Assembly (NCBI RefSeq): GCF_003935715.1
Contig: NZ_RHPP01000003.1
Coordinates: 1-64,000, forward strand
Direction of reading: 5' to 3'
DNA from: Stenotrophomonas sp. 278
GTDB lineage: Bacteria; Pseudomonadota; Gammaproteobacteria; Xanthomonadales; Xanthomonadaceae
Length of the DNA stretch: 64,000 nt
In this document: in pieces, positions 55,034 to 63,600 of the stretch
Numbering within the stretch: the stretch's first letter is position 1
Layout: the number at the start of each line of letters is the position of its first letter
Notes under the pieces: model-generated
What the model saw: the letters and a program-made list of their open reading frames with translations, nothing else
The model's database searches: none
Told to the model about the DNA's origin: nothing
Made by a program: the position numbers and the translations under genes

Positions 55034-56191
55034 TCAGCGCTGGCCCACGGGCTGGAGTGGGGCGGACGCGGTCGTCTTCATCGTGCGCCACCACGGACGC
55101 CCCGGGTGCGGTGCGTTCAGGTCCAGGCGCTCGCCCATTTCCGGCGTGGACAGCGCGATGCCACGCTGCGCCGCGAGGGCACTGACCTGTTCGAACGGAT
55201 CGTCCCAGGTGTGCATGGCCAGGTCGAAGGTGCCGTTGTGGATCGGCACCAGCCAGCGTGCGCGCAGGTCCTGGTGGGCCTGCACTGTCTGGTTGGGCTG
55301 CATGTGCACGTACGGCCATTTGGCGTCATACGCACCGGTTTCGATGAAGGCAACATCGAATGGCCCGTAGCGCGTGCCGATTTCCTTGAAGCCGGGGAAG
55401 TAGCCGGTGTCCCCGCTGAAGTACACGCGCAGCGCGTCGTCGATGATCACCCATGAACCCCAAAGGGTGCGGTTGCTGTCGCGCAGGCCGCGGCCGGAAA
55501 AGTGCTGGGTGGGGGTGAACGCCAGGCGCAGGCCATCCACCTCGGTTTCCTGCCACCAGTCGAATTGACGCACCTTGTCTGCCGGCACACCCCAGTGCGT
55601 GAGGCGGTCGCCGACGCCCAGCGGTACCAGGAACATCTCGGCGCGGTTGGCCAGGTATTTCACTGTGGCGCGGTCAAGGTGGTCGTAATGGTCGTGCGAG
55701 AGCAGCACGCCGCGAATCGGTGGCAGGTCGTTCAGCGCGATCGGCGGCGCGTGGAAGCGCTTCGGCCCGATCCACTGGAACGGCGAAGCGCGTTCGGAGA
55801 ACACCGGGTCGGTCAGCCACCATCCGCCCCGCAGTTTGATCAGCAGGGTGGAGTGACCCAACCGGTACACGCTGCGATCCGGGGCCTTGGCCAGCGCCGC
55901 CGGGCTCAGCACGCGCACCGGTGGCGAACTGACCGGCACGGTGCCGTCCGGGCGGTTGAAAAAGAAATCCCAGAACAGCTTCAGCGTGCTGCCCAGCGTC
56001 TCTTTCGGCTTCGGCGCGGCATTGCGGAACTGGTCGTCGAACTGCTGCGGTGACTGGGGGTAGGTAGAAATAGGCACGGTAACGGTCATCCCGATCAGAA
56101 CGGTGAGGGCGGAGACAACAACAAGCACGCGAACGGTACGGCTCTTAAGATGAGTGCGTAGGCGCTCATTTATTAAGGCAGATAAAGTCAT
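55034..56191 (-). CDS. Membrane-anchored MBL-fold hydrolase (NAPE-PLD-like)
   Basis: A 385-residue metallo-beta-lactamase-fold protein. An N-terminal membrane helix (VRVLVVVSALTVLIGMTVTV) is followed by the metal motif LLSHDHYDHLDRATV, YRLGHSTLLIKLRGGWWLTD, TPTQHFSGRGLRD, VYFSGDTGYFPGF and the late PIHNGTFDLAMHTW histidines. The layout matches UlaG/NAPE-PLD-like enzymes. Its ATG overlaps the TetR stop (ATGA), so it belongs to the TetR operon. Confidence 0.85.
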   Translation of the reverse strand: MTLSALINERLRTHLKSRTVRVLVVVSALTVLIGMTVTVPISTYPQSPQQFDDQFRNAAPKPKETLGSTLKLFWDFFFNRPDGTVPVSSPPVRVLSPAALAKAPDRSVYRLGHSTLLIKLRGGWWLTDPVFSERASPFQWIGPKRFHAPPIALNDLPPIRGVLLSHDHYDHLDRATVKYLANRAEMFLVPLGVGDRLTHWGVPADKVRQFDWWQETEVDGLRLAFTPTQHFSGRGLRDSNRTLWGSWVIIDDALRVYFSGDTGYFPGFKEIGTRYGPFDVAFIETGAYDAKWPYVHMQPNQTVQAHQDLRARWLVPIHNGTFDLAMHTWDDPFEQVSALAAQRGIALSTPEMGERLDLNAPHPGRPWWRTMKTTASAPLQPVGQR

Positions 56192-56757
56192 CGCTGGATG
56201 CCTTTCCAGAACAGATCGAAGCCGGCCTGCTGCAGCGCCTGGCGCTGATCAGGCTGGGCGGTGATGGCGTCCAGCGTGGTGTCCAGCAGGTTGACCAGAA
56301 CCCGCCCGAGGTAAAACGGCAGCCGGTCGGGGTCCATGTGCGCGGACAACCTGGATTGCAGCGCCTGCAGCATGCCGCCGAACAACCCTTCGCAGTGCAG
56401 GCGGGTGCTGTCGCTGATGCGATCTGAGACCTTCAGCTGGCGCAACGCCTTGGCGTCATCCGGGTACTGCAGACCCCAGCGGATAAGCGCGTCCCACACG
56501 TGGTGAAGCTGGTCCTGTGCGCTGGCCTCCACCGGGAATGCATCCCCGATACTTGCCGCGAGCCGCATCTCCAGCCGCACGAACAGGGCGTTGAGCAGCA
56601 CGTCCTTGTTCTCGAAATAGGTGAACACGGTGCCTTCGGCAACCTTGGCCGCCCTGGCGATCTGCGACGTCGACGCGGCTACCCCCTGCGCTGCGACCAG
56701 GCGGCCGGCGGCGGTCAGGATCGCATCGCGTTTCTGGTCGCTGAGGGGACGGGCCAT
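56188..56757 (-). CDS. TetR-family repressor
   Basis: 189 residues. The N-terminal HTH (ILTAAGRLVAAQGVAASTSQ, IARAAKVAEGTVFTYFENKD) is standard TetR; the C-terminal ligand domain is typical but unspecific. It overlaps the MBL gene by 4 bases and is first in the operon. A dyad at 56770 lies 12 bases upstream of its start and is the likely operator for autoregulation. Confidence 0.88.
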   Translation of the reverse strand: MARPLSDQKRDAILTAAGRLVAAQGVAASTSQIARAAKVAEGTVFTYFENKDVLLNALFVRLEMRLAASIGDAFPVEASAQDQLHHVWDALIRWGLQYPDDAKALRQLKVSDRISDSTRLHCEGLFGGMLQALQSRLSAHMDPDRLPFYLGRVLVNLLDTTLDAITAQPDQRQALQQAGFDLFWKGIQR

Positions 56758-56769
56758 GCGGGATCATTG

Positions 56770-56787
56770 AATGAGTGGTTGCTCATT
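56770..56787. promoter_or_regulatory. Likely TetR operator
   Basis: AATGAG-TGGTTG-CTCATT, an inverted repeat with 6-bp perfect arms, just upstream of the TetR gene. A related dyad, ATGAGTGCGT-AGGCGCTCAT, occurs at 56150-56169 near the start of the MBL gene. Confidence 0.6.
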
Positions 56788-56830
56788 TATAGGCCCGGTG
56801 CCGGCCCGGCGCAAGGGGCGGGGGCGATGG

Positions 56831-56859
56831 CCCCGGGCTGCCGTTCAGCCAGCCCGGGG
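56831..56859. terminator. Hairpin at the 3' end of the arylsulfatase gene
   Basis: CCCCGGGCTG / CAGCCCGGGG is a perfect 10-bp stem with a 9-base loop, 10 bases past the arylsulfatase stop. No T-run follows, so it may work with Rho or protect the 3' end. Confidence 0.55.
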
Positions 56860-56868
56860 CACTGCGCC

Positions 56869-58410
56869 TCAGTTGGTGCGCAGGGTTTCCAATTCCTTCA
56901 GCCGCTTCAGGGCGTCCTGCTGCTGCAACAGGCTGTAGTTGATGCCGCTGGGGTTGAGCGAGCTGCCGGCCTGGTAGGGATAGTCGGTGAAGTCGGAGAA
57001 GAACGCCTTGATCTGCGCCTGGATGGGAACCAGCAGCCACATCTGCTGGGCCAGGAAGCCGGTGGCCCCACCGCCTTCCTCCATGCCGCGCTCGTACGGG
57101 TCCATGCGCAGGTTGGAGATGGTGGCCCACGAGGTCACCTTGCGCGAGGCGGTGGCGATGTTGCCGTGGCTGGCCACCGCGAAGCTGACCTTCCAGTCCG
57201 CATAGCGCACCGCGTTGAGGTTTCCGCCTTGGTCGAAGTAGTACAGCGCCTGGCGCGGGCCGGCATCGACCTTGCCCTTGAAATAGGGACCGAAGTCGTA
57301 GCCGTCCAGATGCACCTTGAAGGTTTTCTTGCCGACTTTGTAGCCCTTCTTCAGCTTACCGACCACGTCGTCAACACCGGCGGCGGCGCACAGGGTCGGG
57401 AACCAGTCGATCAGCGAGATGATGTCGTTGTAGGCCGTACCCGGTTCAACCACGCCCGGCCAGCGCACCATCATCGGAATGCGCATGCCGCCTTCCCAGG
57501 TGGTGCCCTTCTCGCCGCGGAACGGTGTCATCGCACCGTCCGGCCACAGCGCGATCTCGGCTCCGTTGTCGGTGGTATAGACGACGATGGTGTTGTCGGC
57601 GATGCCCAGTTCGTCGAGCTGGTTGAGCAGCTGGCCGACGTGGCCGTCATGCTCGACCATGCCATCGGCGTGCAGGCCTTTGCCGGTCACCCCGTCAGAT
57701 TCCGGTTTGAGGTGGGTGAACACGTGCATGCGCGTGGTGTTGAACCAGACAAAGAAGGGTTTGTCTTCCTCCACCGCATCGCTGATGAAGGTCTGCGCGG
57801 CCTCCAGAAACTCCTCATCCACGGTCGGCATGCGTTCCTTGTTGAGTGGCCCGGTATCCTGGATCTTGCCGCCGGCTTTGGAGTGGATCACGCCGCGCGG
57901 CCCGAACTTCTTCTTGAACGATGGATCCTTCGGATAGAAGTAGCCCTCGGGTTCCTCTTCGGCATTCAGGTGATACAGGTTGCCGAAGAACTCGTCGAAG
58001 CCGTGGTTGGTCGGCAGGTGCTGGTCCTGGTCGCCGAGGTGATTCTTGCCGAACTGGCCCGTGGCGTAACCCTCTGCGCCCAGCACGTCGGCAATGGTCG
58101 GCATCCAGTCGGCAATGCCGTGCGGGTCGCCTGGCATGCCAATGGTGAGCAGGCCGGTGCGGAACGGCTCCTGGCCCAGAATGAATGAGGCGCGTCCGGC
58201 CGTGCAGCTTTGCTGCCCATAGGAGTCGGTGAACAGAGCGCCTTCGTTGGCGATGCGGTCGATGTTGGGGGTCTGGTAGCCCATCAGCCCGCGGGTGTAA
58301 GCGCTGATCTGCGGTATGCCGATGTCGTCGCCGAAGATCACCAGAATATTGGGGCGGGAGGCCTTGGCCGGCTTTGCGGACTTGGCCGTCTTGGCCGCTT
58401 TGGTTGCCAT
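56869..58410 (-). CDS. Arylsulfatase (Cys-type, formylglycine-dependent)
   Basis: A 513-residue sulfatase. SCTAGRAS places the formylglycine-forming Cys at 69 (C-x-A-x-R). IFGDDIGIPQ holds metal Asp28 and Asp29; TTDNGAEIALWP and WEGGMRIPMMVRWPG are further family blocks. The N-terminus is a Lys/Ala-rich tract (residues 3-18) with no signal peptide, so the enzyme appears cytoplasmic, unlike most arylsulfatases. It needs a formylglycine-generating enzyme, not seen here. AAGG precedes ATG 58410; the longer frame is not sulfatase-like. Substrate unknown. Confidence 0.88.
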   Translation of the reverse strand: MATKAAKTAKSAKPAKASRPNILVIFGDDIGIPQISAYTRGLMGYQTPNIDRIANEGALFTDSYGQQSCTAGRASFILGQEPFRTGLLTIGMPGDPHGIADWMPTIADVLGAEGYATGQFGKNHLGDQDQHLPTNHGFDEFFGNLYHLNAEEEPEGYFYPKDPSFKKKFGPRGVIHSKAGGKIQDTGPLNKERMPTVDEEFLEAAQTFISDAVEEDKPFFVWFNTTRMHVFTHLKPESDGVTGKGLHADGMVEHDGHVGQLLNQLDELGIADNTIVVYTTDNGAEIALWPDGAMTPFRGEKGTTWEGGMRIPMMVRWPGVVEPGTAYNDIISLIDWFPTLCAAAGVDDVVGKLKKGYKVGKKTFKVHLDGYDFGPYFKGKVDAGPRQALYYFDQGGNLNAVRYADWKVSFAVASHGNIATASRKVTSWATISNLRMDPYERGMEEGGGATGFLAQQMWLLVPIQAQIKAFFSDFTDYPYQAGSSLNPSGINYSLLQQQDALKRLKELETLRTN

Positions 58411-58588
58411 GAGGATCTGCCTTCTTCGCGGGGTGAGTGCTGCCCATGCTGGCGGCCCCGTAGCGGCGGCGCATCGGTAAACTCCCGTGTTTTTTCCAGT
58501 ATTTTTTCGGTGTCGGGGTGGGCGCGCTGAGTTGTGTTCGGCGGCCGGGCGGTCTATAACGCCAACGGACCTCCACGGCGGAAAAGGC

Positions 58589-59050
58589 ATGGCTACCAGC
58601 GGCACCCGCAAGGCCTCGCGTTCATCAGGCTCCACGCCTGCCGCTGGCAAAGTACGCCTGCTGGCGGGCGACAACCCGCAGATTCCCAAGGGCGAGGGCG
58701 AAGGTCCTGTCCAGGCGTACCTGGATGCGATCCCCGGGTGGAAGCAGGACCGCGCGCGACAGTTGGACACGCTGATCACGGCTACTGTGCCGAAGGTGCG
58801 CAAGGCGGTGAAGTGGAATTCGCCCTGGTATGGCATCGAAGGGCAGGGCTGGTTCCTTTCGTTCCACTGCATCAGCAGATATCTGAAGGTGGCGTTCTTC
58901 AAAGGCACATCGCTGCAGCCGATGCCTCCGGTGGAATCCAGACAGGCAGAAGTGCGTTACCTGCATGTGTTCGAGGACGCGCCGTTGGACGAGGCGCAGT
59001 TCATCGCATGGGTCAAACAGGCCAGCGCGCTTCCGGGAGAGAAGGCATGA
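58589..59050 (+). CDS. DUF1801 protein, first of a pair
   Basis: 153 residues. A basic Ser/Thr-rich N-terminus (1-25) precedes a DUF1801/YdhG-like domain (VQAYLDAIPGWKQDRARQLD, VRKAVKWNSPWYGIEGQGWF, LKVAFFKGTSL). These domains belong to a small fold resembling CyaY/YjbR with unknown role. Its stop overlaps the next start (ATGA). The two proteins are distant paralogues. Confidence 0.78.
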   Translation: MATSGTRKASRSSGSTPAAGKVRLLAGDNPQIPKGEGEGPVQAYLDAIPGWKQDRARQLDTLITATVPKVRKAVKWNSPWYGIEGQGWFLSFHCISRYLKVAFFKGTSLQPMPPVESRQAEVRYLHVFEDAPLDEAQFIAWVKQASALPGEKA

Positions 59051-59409
59051 GCGGGAAGAATTCCGAAATCAGCGAGAAGATCGCGTCCCTCGACGACTGG
59101 CGGGGAACCACCCTGGCCCGTGTACGCGAGCTGATCCACGCCGCCGACCCTGACGTGGTGGAAGAGGTCAAATGGCGTGGTGTGCCGGTATGGTCGCACA
59201 ACGGCATTCTGTGTACCGGCGAGTCCTACAAGAAGGCCGTGAAGCTGACCTTCGCCAAAGGCGCCTCGTTGCCCGACCCCAAAGGCCTGTTCAATGCCAG
59301 CCTCGACGGCAACACCCGCCGCGCCATTGACCTGCATGAGGGCGATACGCTCGACGCCACAGCCTTCAAGGGGCTGATCCGCGCTGCGGTCAAGCATAAC
59401 CAGAAATGA
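59047..59409 (+). CDS. DUF1801 protein, second of a pair
   Basis: 120 residues with the same domain (TLARVRELIHAADPDVVEEV, KWRGVPVWSHNGILCTGESY, KKAVKLTFAKGASL). It is translationally coupled to the upstream paralogue, which suggests a heteromeric pair. Function unknown. Confidence 0.78.
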   Translation: MSGKNSEISEKIASLDDWRGTTLARVRELIHAADPDVVEEVKWRGVPVWSHNGILCTGESYKKAVKLTFAKGASLPDPKGLFNASLDGNTRRAIDLHEGDTLDATAFKGLIRAAVKHNQK

Positions 59410-59537
59410 CGGTCCGCCTTGACACGCATGATCCTGCGCACGAAAACGCGCCCAAGGTAGCGCTAGCGACCAGATTCCGCTAAACATGCAGGCTGGCCCA
59501 TTCATCGGCCATCCTCCCCCCGGATCTGGAACTGCCT

Positions 59538-60680
59538 GTGCTGAGTGTTGTCGGTTTGCTGCTTGCGTTGTACCTGGTGTGGCGCGTCGTCTGGCCCCTT
59601 AAACTTTCTTTATCGCTGCGTGGTCCGCTCGGCCTGCTGATCATCGCCTTGGCGCTGCATCACCGGATCGTGGCCCGCTTTGCCGGCACCATGGCCTCGC
59701 CCGAACTGCCGAAAATGGTCATCGCGCTGCTGGCGACCGGCTTCACCGCGGTGCTGCTGCTGGCGGTGTTCGTGATCGTGCTGGACGTACTGCTGCTGGC
59801 AAGCCGGATGCTGCGGGTCCGGCGCGTGGCCGATGCGCTGCGCACGCCCTGGTTGAGACCCTCGGCAGCAATGGTGGCACTGCTGCTGTCCGCGTATGGC
59901 ATCAGCCAGGGCATGGCGGTGCCCAAGGTGCGCCATGTCGAGGTCGCGATCGACAATCTGCCCGCGGCCTTCGATGGCTACCGTGTGCTGCAGCTGACCG
60001 ACATCCACGCCAGCCGCCTGCTCACCGGCGACTGGGTGGCCAAGGTCGTGGCCGAAAGCAATGCGCAGCAACCGGACCTGGTGGTGATCACTGGTGACCT
60101 GGTGGATGGCAGCGTCGCCGCACGCGCCAATGACGTGCGCCCGCTGGGCGAGCTCAAGGCCCGCGATGGGGTCATCGCCATCACCGGCAACCACGAGTAC
60201 TACGGCCAGTATGCGCAGTGGATGCCGGCCTTCCGCGCGCTGGGCATGCTGGTGCTGGAGAACAGCCATACCCTGATCCATCGCGACGGCGCGGTGCTGG
60301 CCATCGCCGGCGTCACCGATCCCGTCGCGGCACGATATGGGCTGCCGATGCCCGACCTTCAGAAGGCGAAGGCCGGGATCGCGCCCGAGGTGCCGGTCAT
60401 CCTGCTCGACCACCGGCCGACCCTGGCGCGTGCCAATGCGGACGCGGGGGTCGCGCTGCAGCTTTCCGGACATACCCACGGCGGACATATCGTGGGCATG
60501 GACCAGCTGGTCAAGCGCGCCAATGGAGGCTTTGTGTCCGGGCGCTACGCAGTCGGCGGCATGACCCTGTATGTGAGCAACGGCGCAGGATTGTGGCCGG
60601 GCTTTGCCGCGCGCATCGGCGTGCCGTCGGAGATCACGGTGTTTACCTTGCGTCGGCAGGTCGTCCCGAGCGGGGAGTAA
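59538..60680 (+). CDS. Membrane-anchored metallophosphoesterase (YkuE-like)
   Basis: 380 residues. Four hydrophobic segments fill residues 1-125, then the calcineurin-type core: LQLTDIHASR, VVITGDLVDGSVA, AITGNHEYYGQYAQW and LQLSGHTHGGHIVGM carry the Asp, Asn and His metal ligands. Relatives include UDP-diacylglucosamine or phospholipid pyrophosphatase-like enzymes. The start is GTG 59538. The final 38 bases overlap the convergent toxin-like gene. Confidence 0.87.
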   Translation: MLSVVGLLLALYLVWRVVWPLKLSLSLRGPLGLLIIALALHHRIVARFAGTMASPELPKMVIALLATGFTAVLLLAVFVIVLDVLLLASRMLRVRRVADALRTPWLRPSAAMVALLLSAYGISQGMAVPKVRHVEVAIDNLPAAFDGYRVLQLTDIHASRLLTGDWVAKVVAESNAQQPDLVVITGDLVDGSVAARANDVRPLGELKARDGVIAITGNHEYYGQYAQWMPAFRALGMLVLENSHTLIHRDGAVLAIAGVTDPVAARYGLPMPDLQKAKAGIAPEVPVILLDHRPTLARANADAGVALQLSGHTHGGHIVGMDQLVKRANGGFVSGRYAVGGMTLYVSNGAGLWPGFAARIGVPSEITVFTLRRQVVPSGE

Positions 60681-63600
60681 GCGGAGCCTTCGCAGCGACG
60701 TCCTGCGTGGCTGCAGCGGCGTTGATGTCCAGCGCCGGCCCGGCTTGCCGTTCGACCACCTCGAAGTACGCTTCCGGGAACCGCGCACGCAGGCTGCCCA
60801 CGGAAATGTGGCAGGACGCACAGATGCGCCGTGAGGAGAACAGCCGCACCGAGGTCACCTGGGTCGGGTCGAGCGCACCCTCGGTGATCTGGCGCTCGAT
60901 GCGGTAGTACAGGTTGCGTTCGGCATCCAGACGGCGTGCGTTGCGCTCGTTGAAAAGATGGCCATCCAGGTCCTCGGCGTGCAGGGAATGATGCGGTGCC
61001 ACGGTGTTCACTTCACCCTGTGTGATCGACGCCGCGCTGGGTTGGGCGTCAATGTAGCGTGCGTGAGGCGTGCGCACATTCCTGCCGTCCACCTCCCATC
61101 CCGCAGGTGCGCTGCGTTGCTCCAGATTCGACAGGGGCAGCAGGCCCTTGCCCCTGCGCTGACCGGAGGTGGCATGGAACACCAGCGGCACTGGTTCGCC
61201 CTGGAGGGTGAGCTCGGCCATCGCAAGCGTCTTCGCCGGCCCGCGTCGCGGTGTCAGAAAACGGGCTTCCAGAGTGTCGTCCAACGTGGTGAATACGTCC
61301 CGCGCTACGGTTCCCGGCGGGTTGAGCAGATCGCGCAGCGCGTCACTGATCCAGACATCGTCCGGTCGAGGGGGGCGCCAGTGTGCGGGTCCAATCTGCT
61401 GACGCAGCGCCTGCACATAGCGGCAATTGGATTGCGCGCATGACATCACCGCCTGCGCAGGAAGGTTGTGGAACGTGTAGGGGCTGCCGGCGCGCACCTC
61501 CTGCAGCAACCGGTCAAGGTCACCCAGCTGCTCCAGTTGCCGTTGCAGCTGGCTGCCAAACCGGTCCACCAGCGCCGCGCCGCTGAGCTGGCACTGCTGG
61601 CTGTAGTGAAAGGCTCCCCACCAGGCGGTTTTGACCGCGTCGTTCTCGGCGGCAGAGAAGCCCTGCTGCTCCAGCGGCCAGAATTCCAGGGCCTGTCCGG
61701 GGAGGGGGGCGGCACCGGCAGGCAGAGGCGCGACATAGAAGCGTCCGGGGGACACCCGGGTGATCAGGGCACGGCTGCCGTCGTCCGCGCGGCCGATCAC
61801 CGCACCCTGCTCGACGCGTAGCAGGTGGTCGGGATAAGGGTTGTGCAGTTCCACGCGGACCAGTTGCGATTCGCCACCTACGAGCCGCGCGCGGATGCGT
61901 TGTCGGGGTTGCGGCACGGTGCCGCCGCTGTCACGCGTAAAGCGATAGCCCGCGTGGCTGGCTGTCTGTTGCCAGAATTCGCCGTCGACGATGAAGCGGC
62001 GCCCGGTCTCGCTGAGGGGTTCGTCAGAAGCCACCTGCATGCCGGCAAACCAGCCTACTTCACCCGGCGTGTCGAACGCCGGTGCGGGTACATAGCCAAA
62101 CAGGGTGATGGTCTCGCTGGTGCATCCCCCGATGTCCACCTGCCTGCGAACCCGTGCGCACCCCGCTTCCACGATGTCGTGCCCACCTGTTTCCTCCAGC
62201 AGGCGGCGATCCAGCGCGAAACCTGCGGTCCGCTCTTCGCCGTGCCGCAGCGTCGATGCCAGTCGAGATTCCAGCGCGGGCACGTGGTCCAGCAACCACT
62301 GCGTCCCTTCACGGCCAAGGCGCACCACGCCCTGGCCGAGGTCGTGCAGCAGTCTCACCCCGCTCTGGGCGGCAATGTCCTCACCCAGGCGCAGCATCAC
62401 GCGCGCGGCATCGCCAAGCAGGAGGCGCGCGCTGACCCTGCCGGCCTTCGCCACCAGTTCGGTGGTGCCGCGGAGCAGGCGGCCGAGGCCGGCCTCCGGC
62501 AGCATCATCGAGAGCGCATCGATCGTGCAGTCCACGCGAGCGCCGGCGGCGTCACCGTCGAGCAGATCCCGCCCGCAGCCGTAGAAGGGAATCGCGAAGC
62601 GGGCCAGTGCATCGGCCACTGATGCTTCCACCTGCTGCAGCCGCTCACCACCGGTCAGCCGACCCAGCTCCGCATCGCGCGTGCGGATGAAGAAGTCGCC
62701 GTACATCATCCCGGCCATGGCGTCCAACAATGCAACCGGATCTCCGCTGCCGTTGGCCGGGACGGACTGCTTCGGGCCGCTGTGGCACCGCGCGACCTCC
62801 AGCACCTGGTGATCCTCGGGCCCGAATCGGGCGGGTACCGTGCCGCTCACGAAGCTGCGGTGCGGATACAGCACTCCCGATTGCCATTGCCCGTCCACGC
62901 GCAGGTCGCCGCTGCGAAGCCGCGCAGCGTAGCCGGCACTGGGAATCACGGCCAGATGGATCGCCGAGGGCGCTCCCTGTCCGGTGGCTGGAGGCACGCA
63001 CCGCAACACGATGCCGTGCGGCGCTCCCGGGACCAGCAACGGCGTGACCGTGGCACCCCGCAGCATCTGCCAATCCGTCGCCGGCAGCCCGTCCAGTGAT
63101 CGTGCAAGCAGGACCGCCAGCGCACCTGTCATCTGCTGCTGGTACAGCGCGAAGGCCTGGTCGAACAGCTGCGCGATCGAGGGGTGGCCGGTCAGTTCCA
63201 CGGTTCCGTCCACCAGCTGTTCCAGCAGCGTGTCCGGGTTGAACGCGTCCTCCACCGCATGCACTGCAGCATCGAGCAGCGCCGACATTCCGCCAACGCC
63301 GGTCGCGCCCGGCGGCCTGCGCGTCACGCCCGCTGCGTCGAGGACGTCGACTGGAACGTGCTCGATCGTGCGATTCCAGTAAGGATCAGGAACGCCCGCG
63401 TCGCGCAGCTGCTGCGCGGCTAGCATCCGGCGCTGCGGAGCCGGGCGCAGCAGCTGGTCTGCGGCCAGTGCAAGCGCGGCGTGTCGCTCGCGCACGAACG
63501 CCAGTGCGTGCCGCGTTTCGTTGGCGCTGGCGCGGGCAGGGCCGCCGTGCTGGGTGATTCGACGGTGGGCGGCGGCATACAGCAGCGCGGGTCGCACCAG

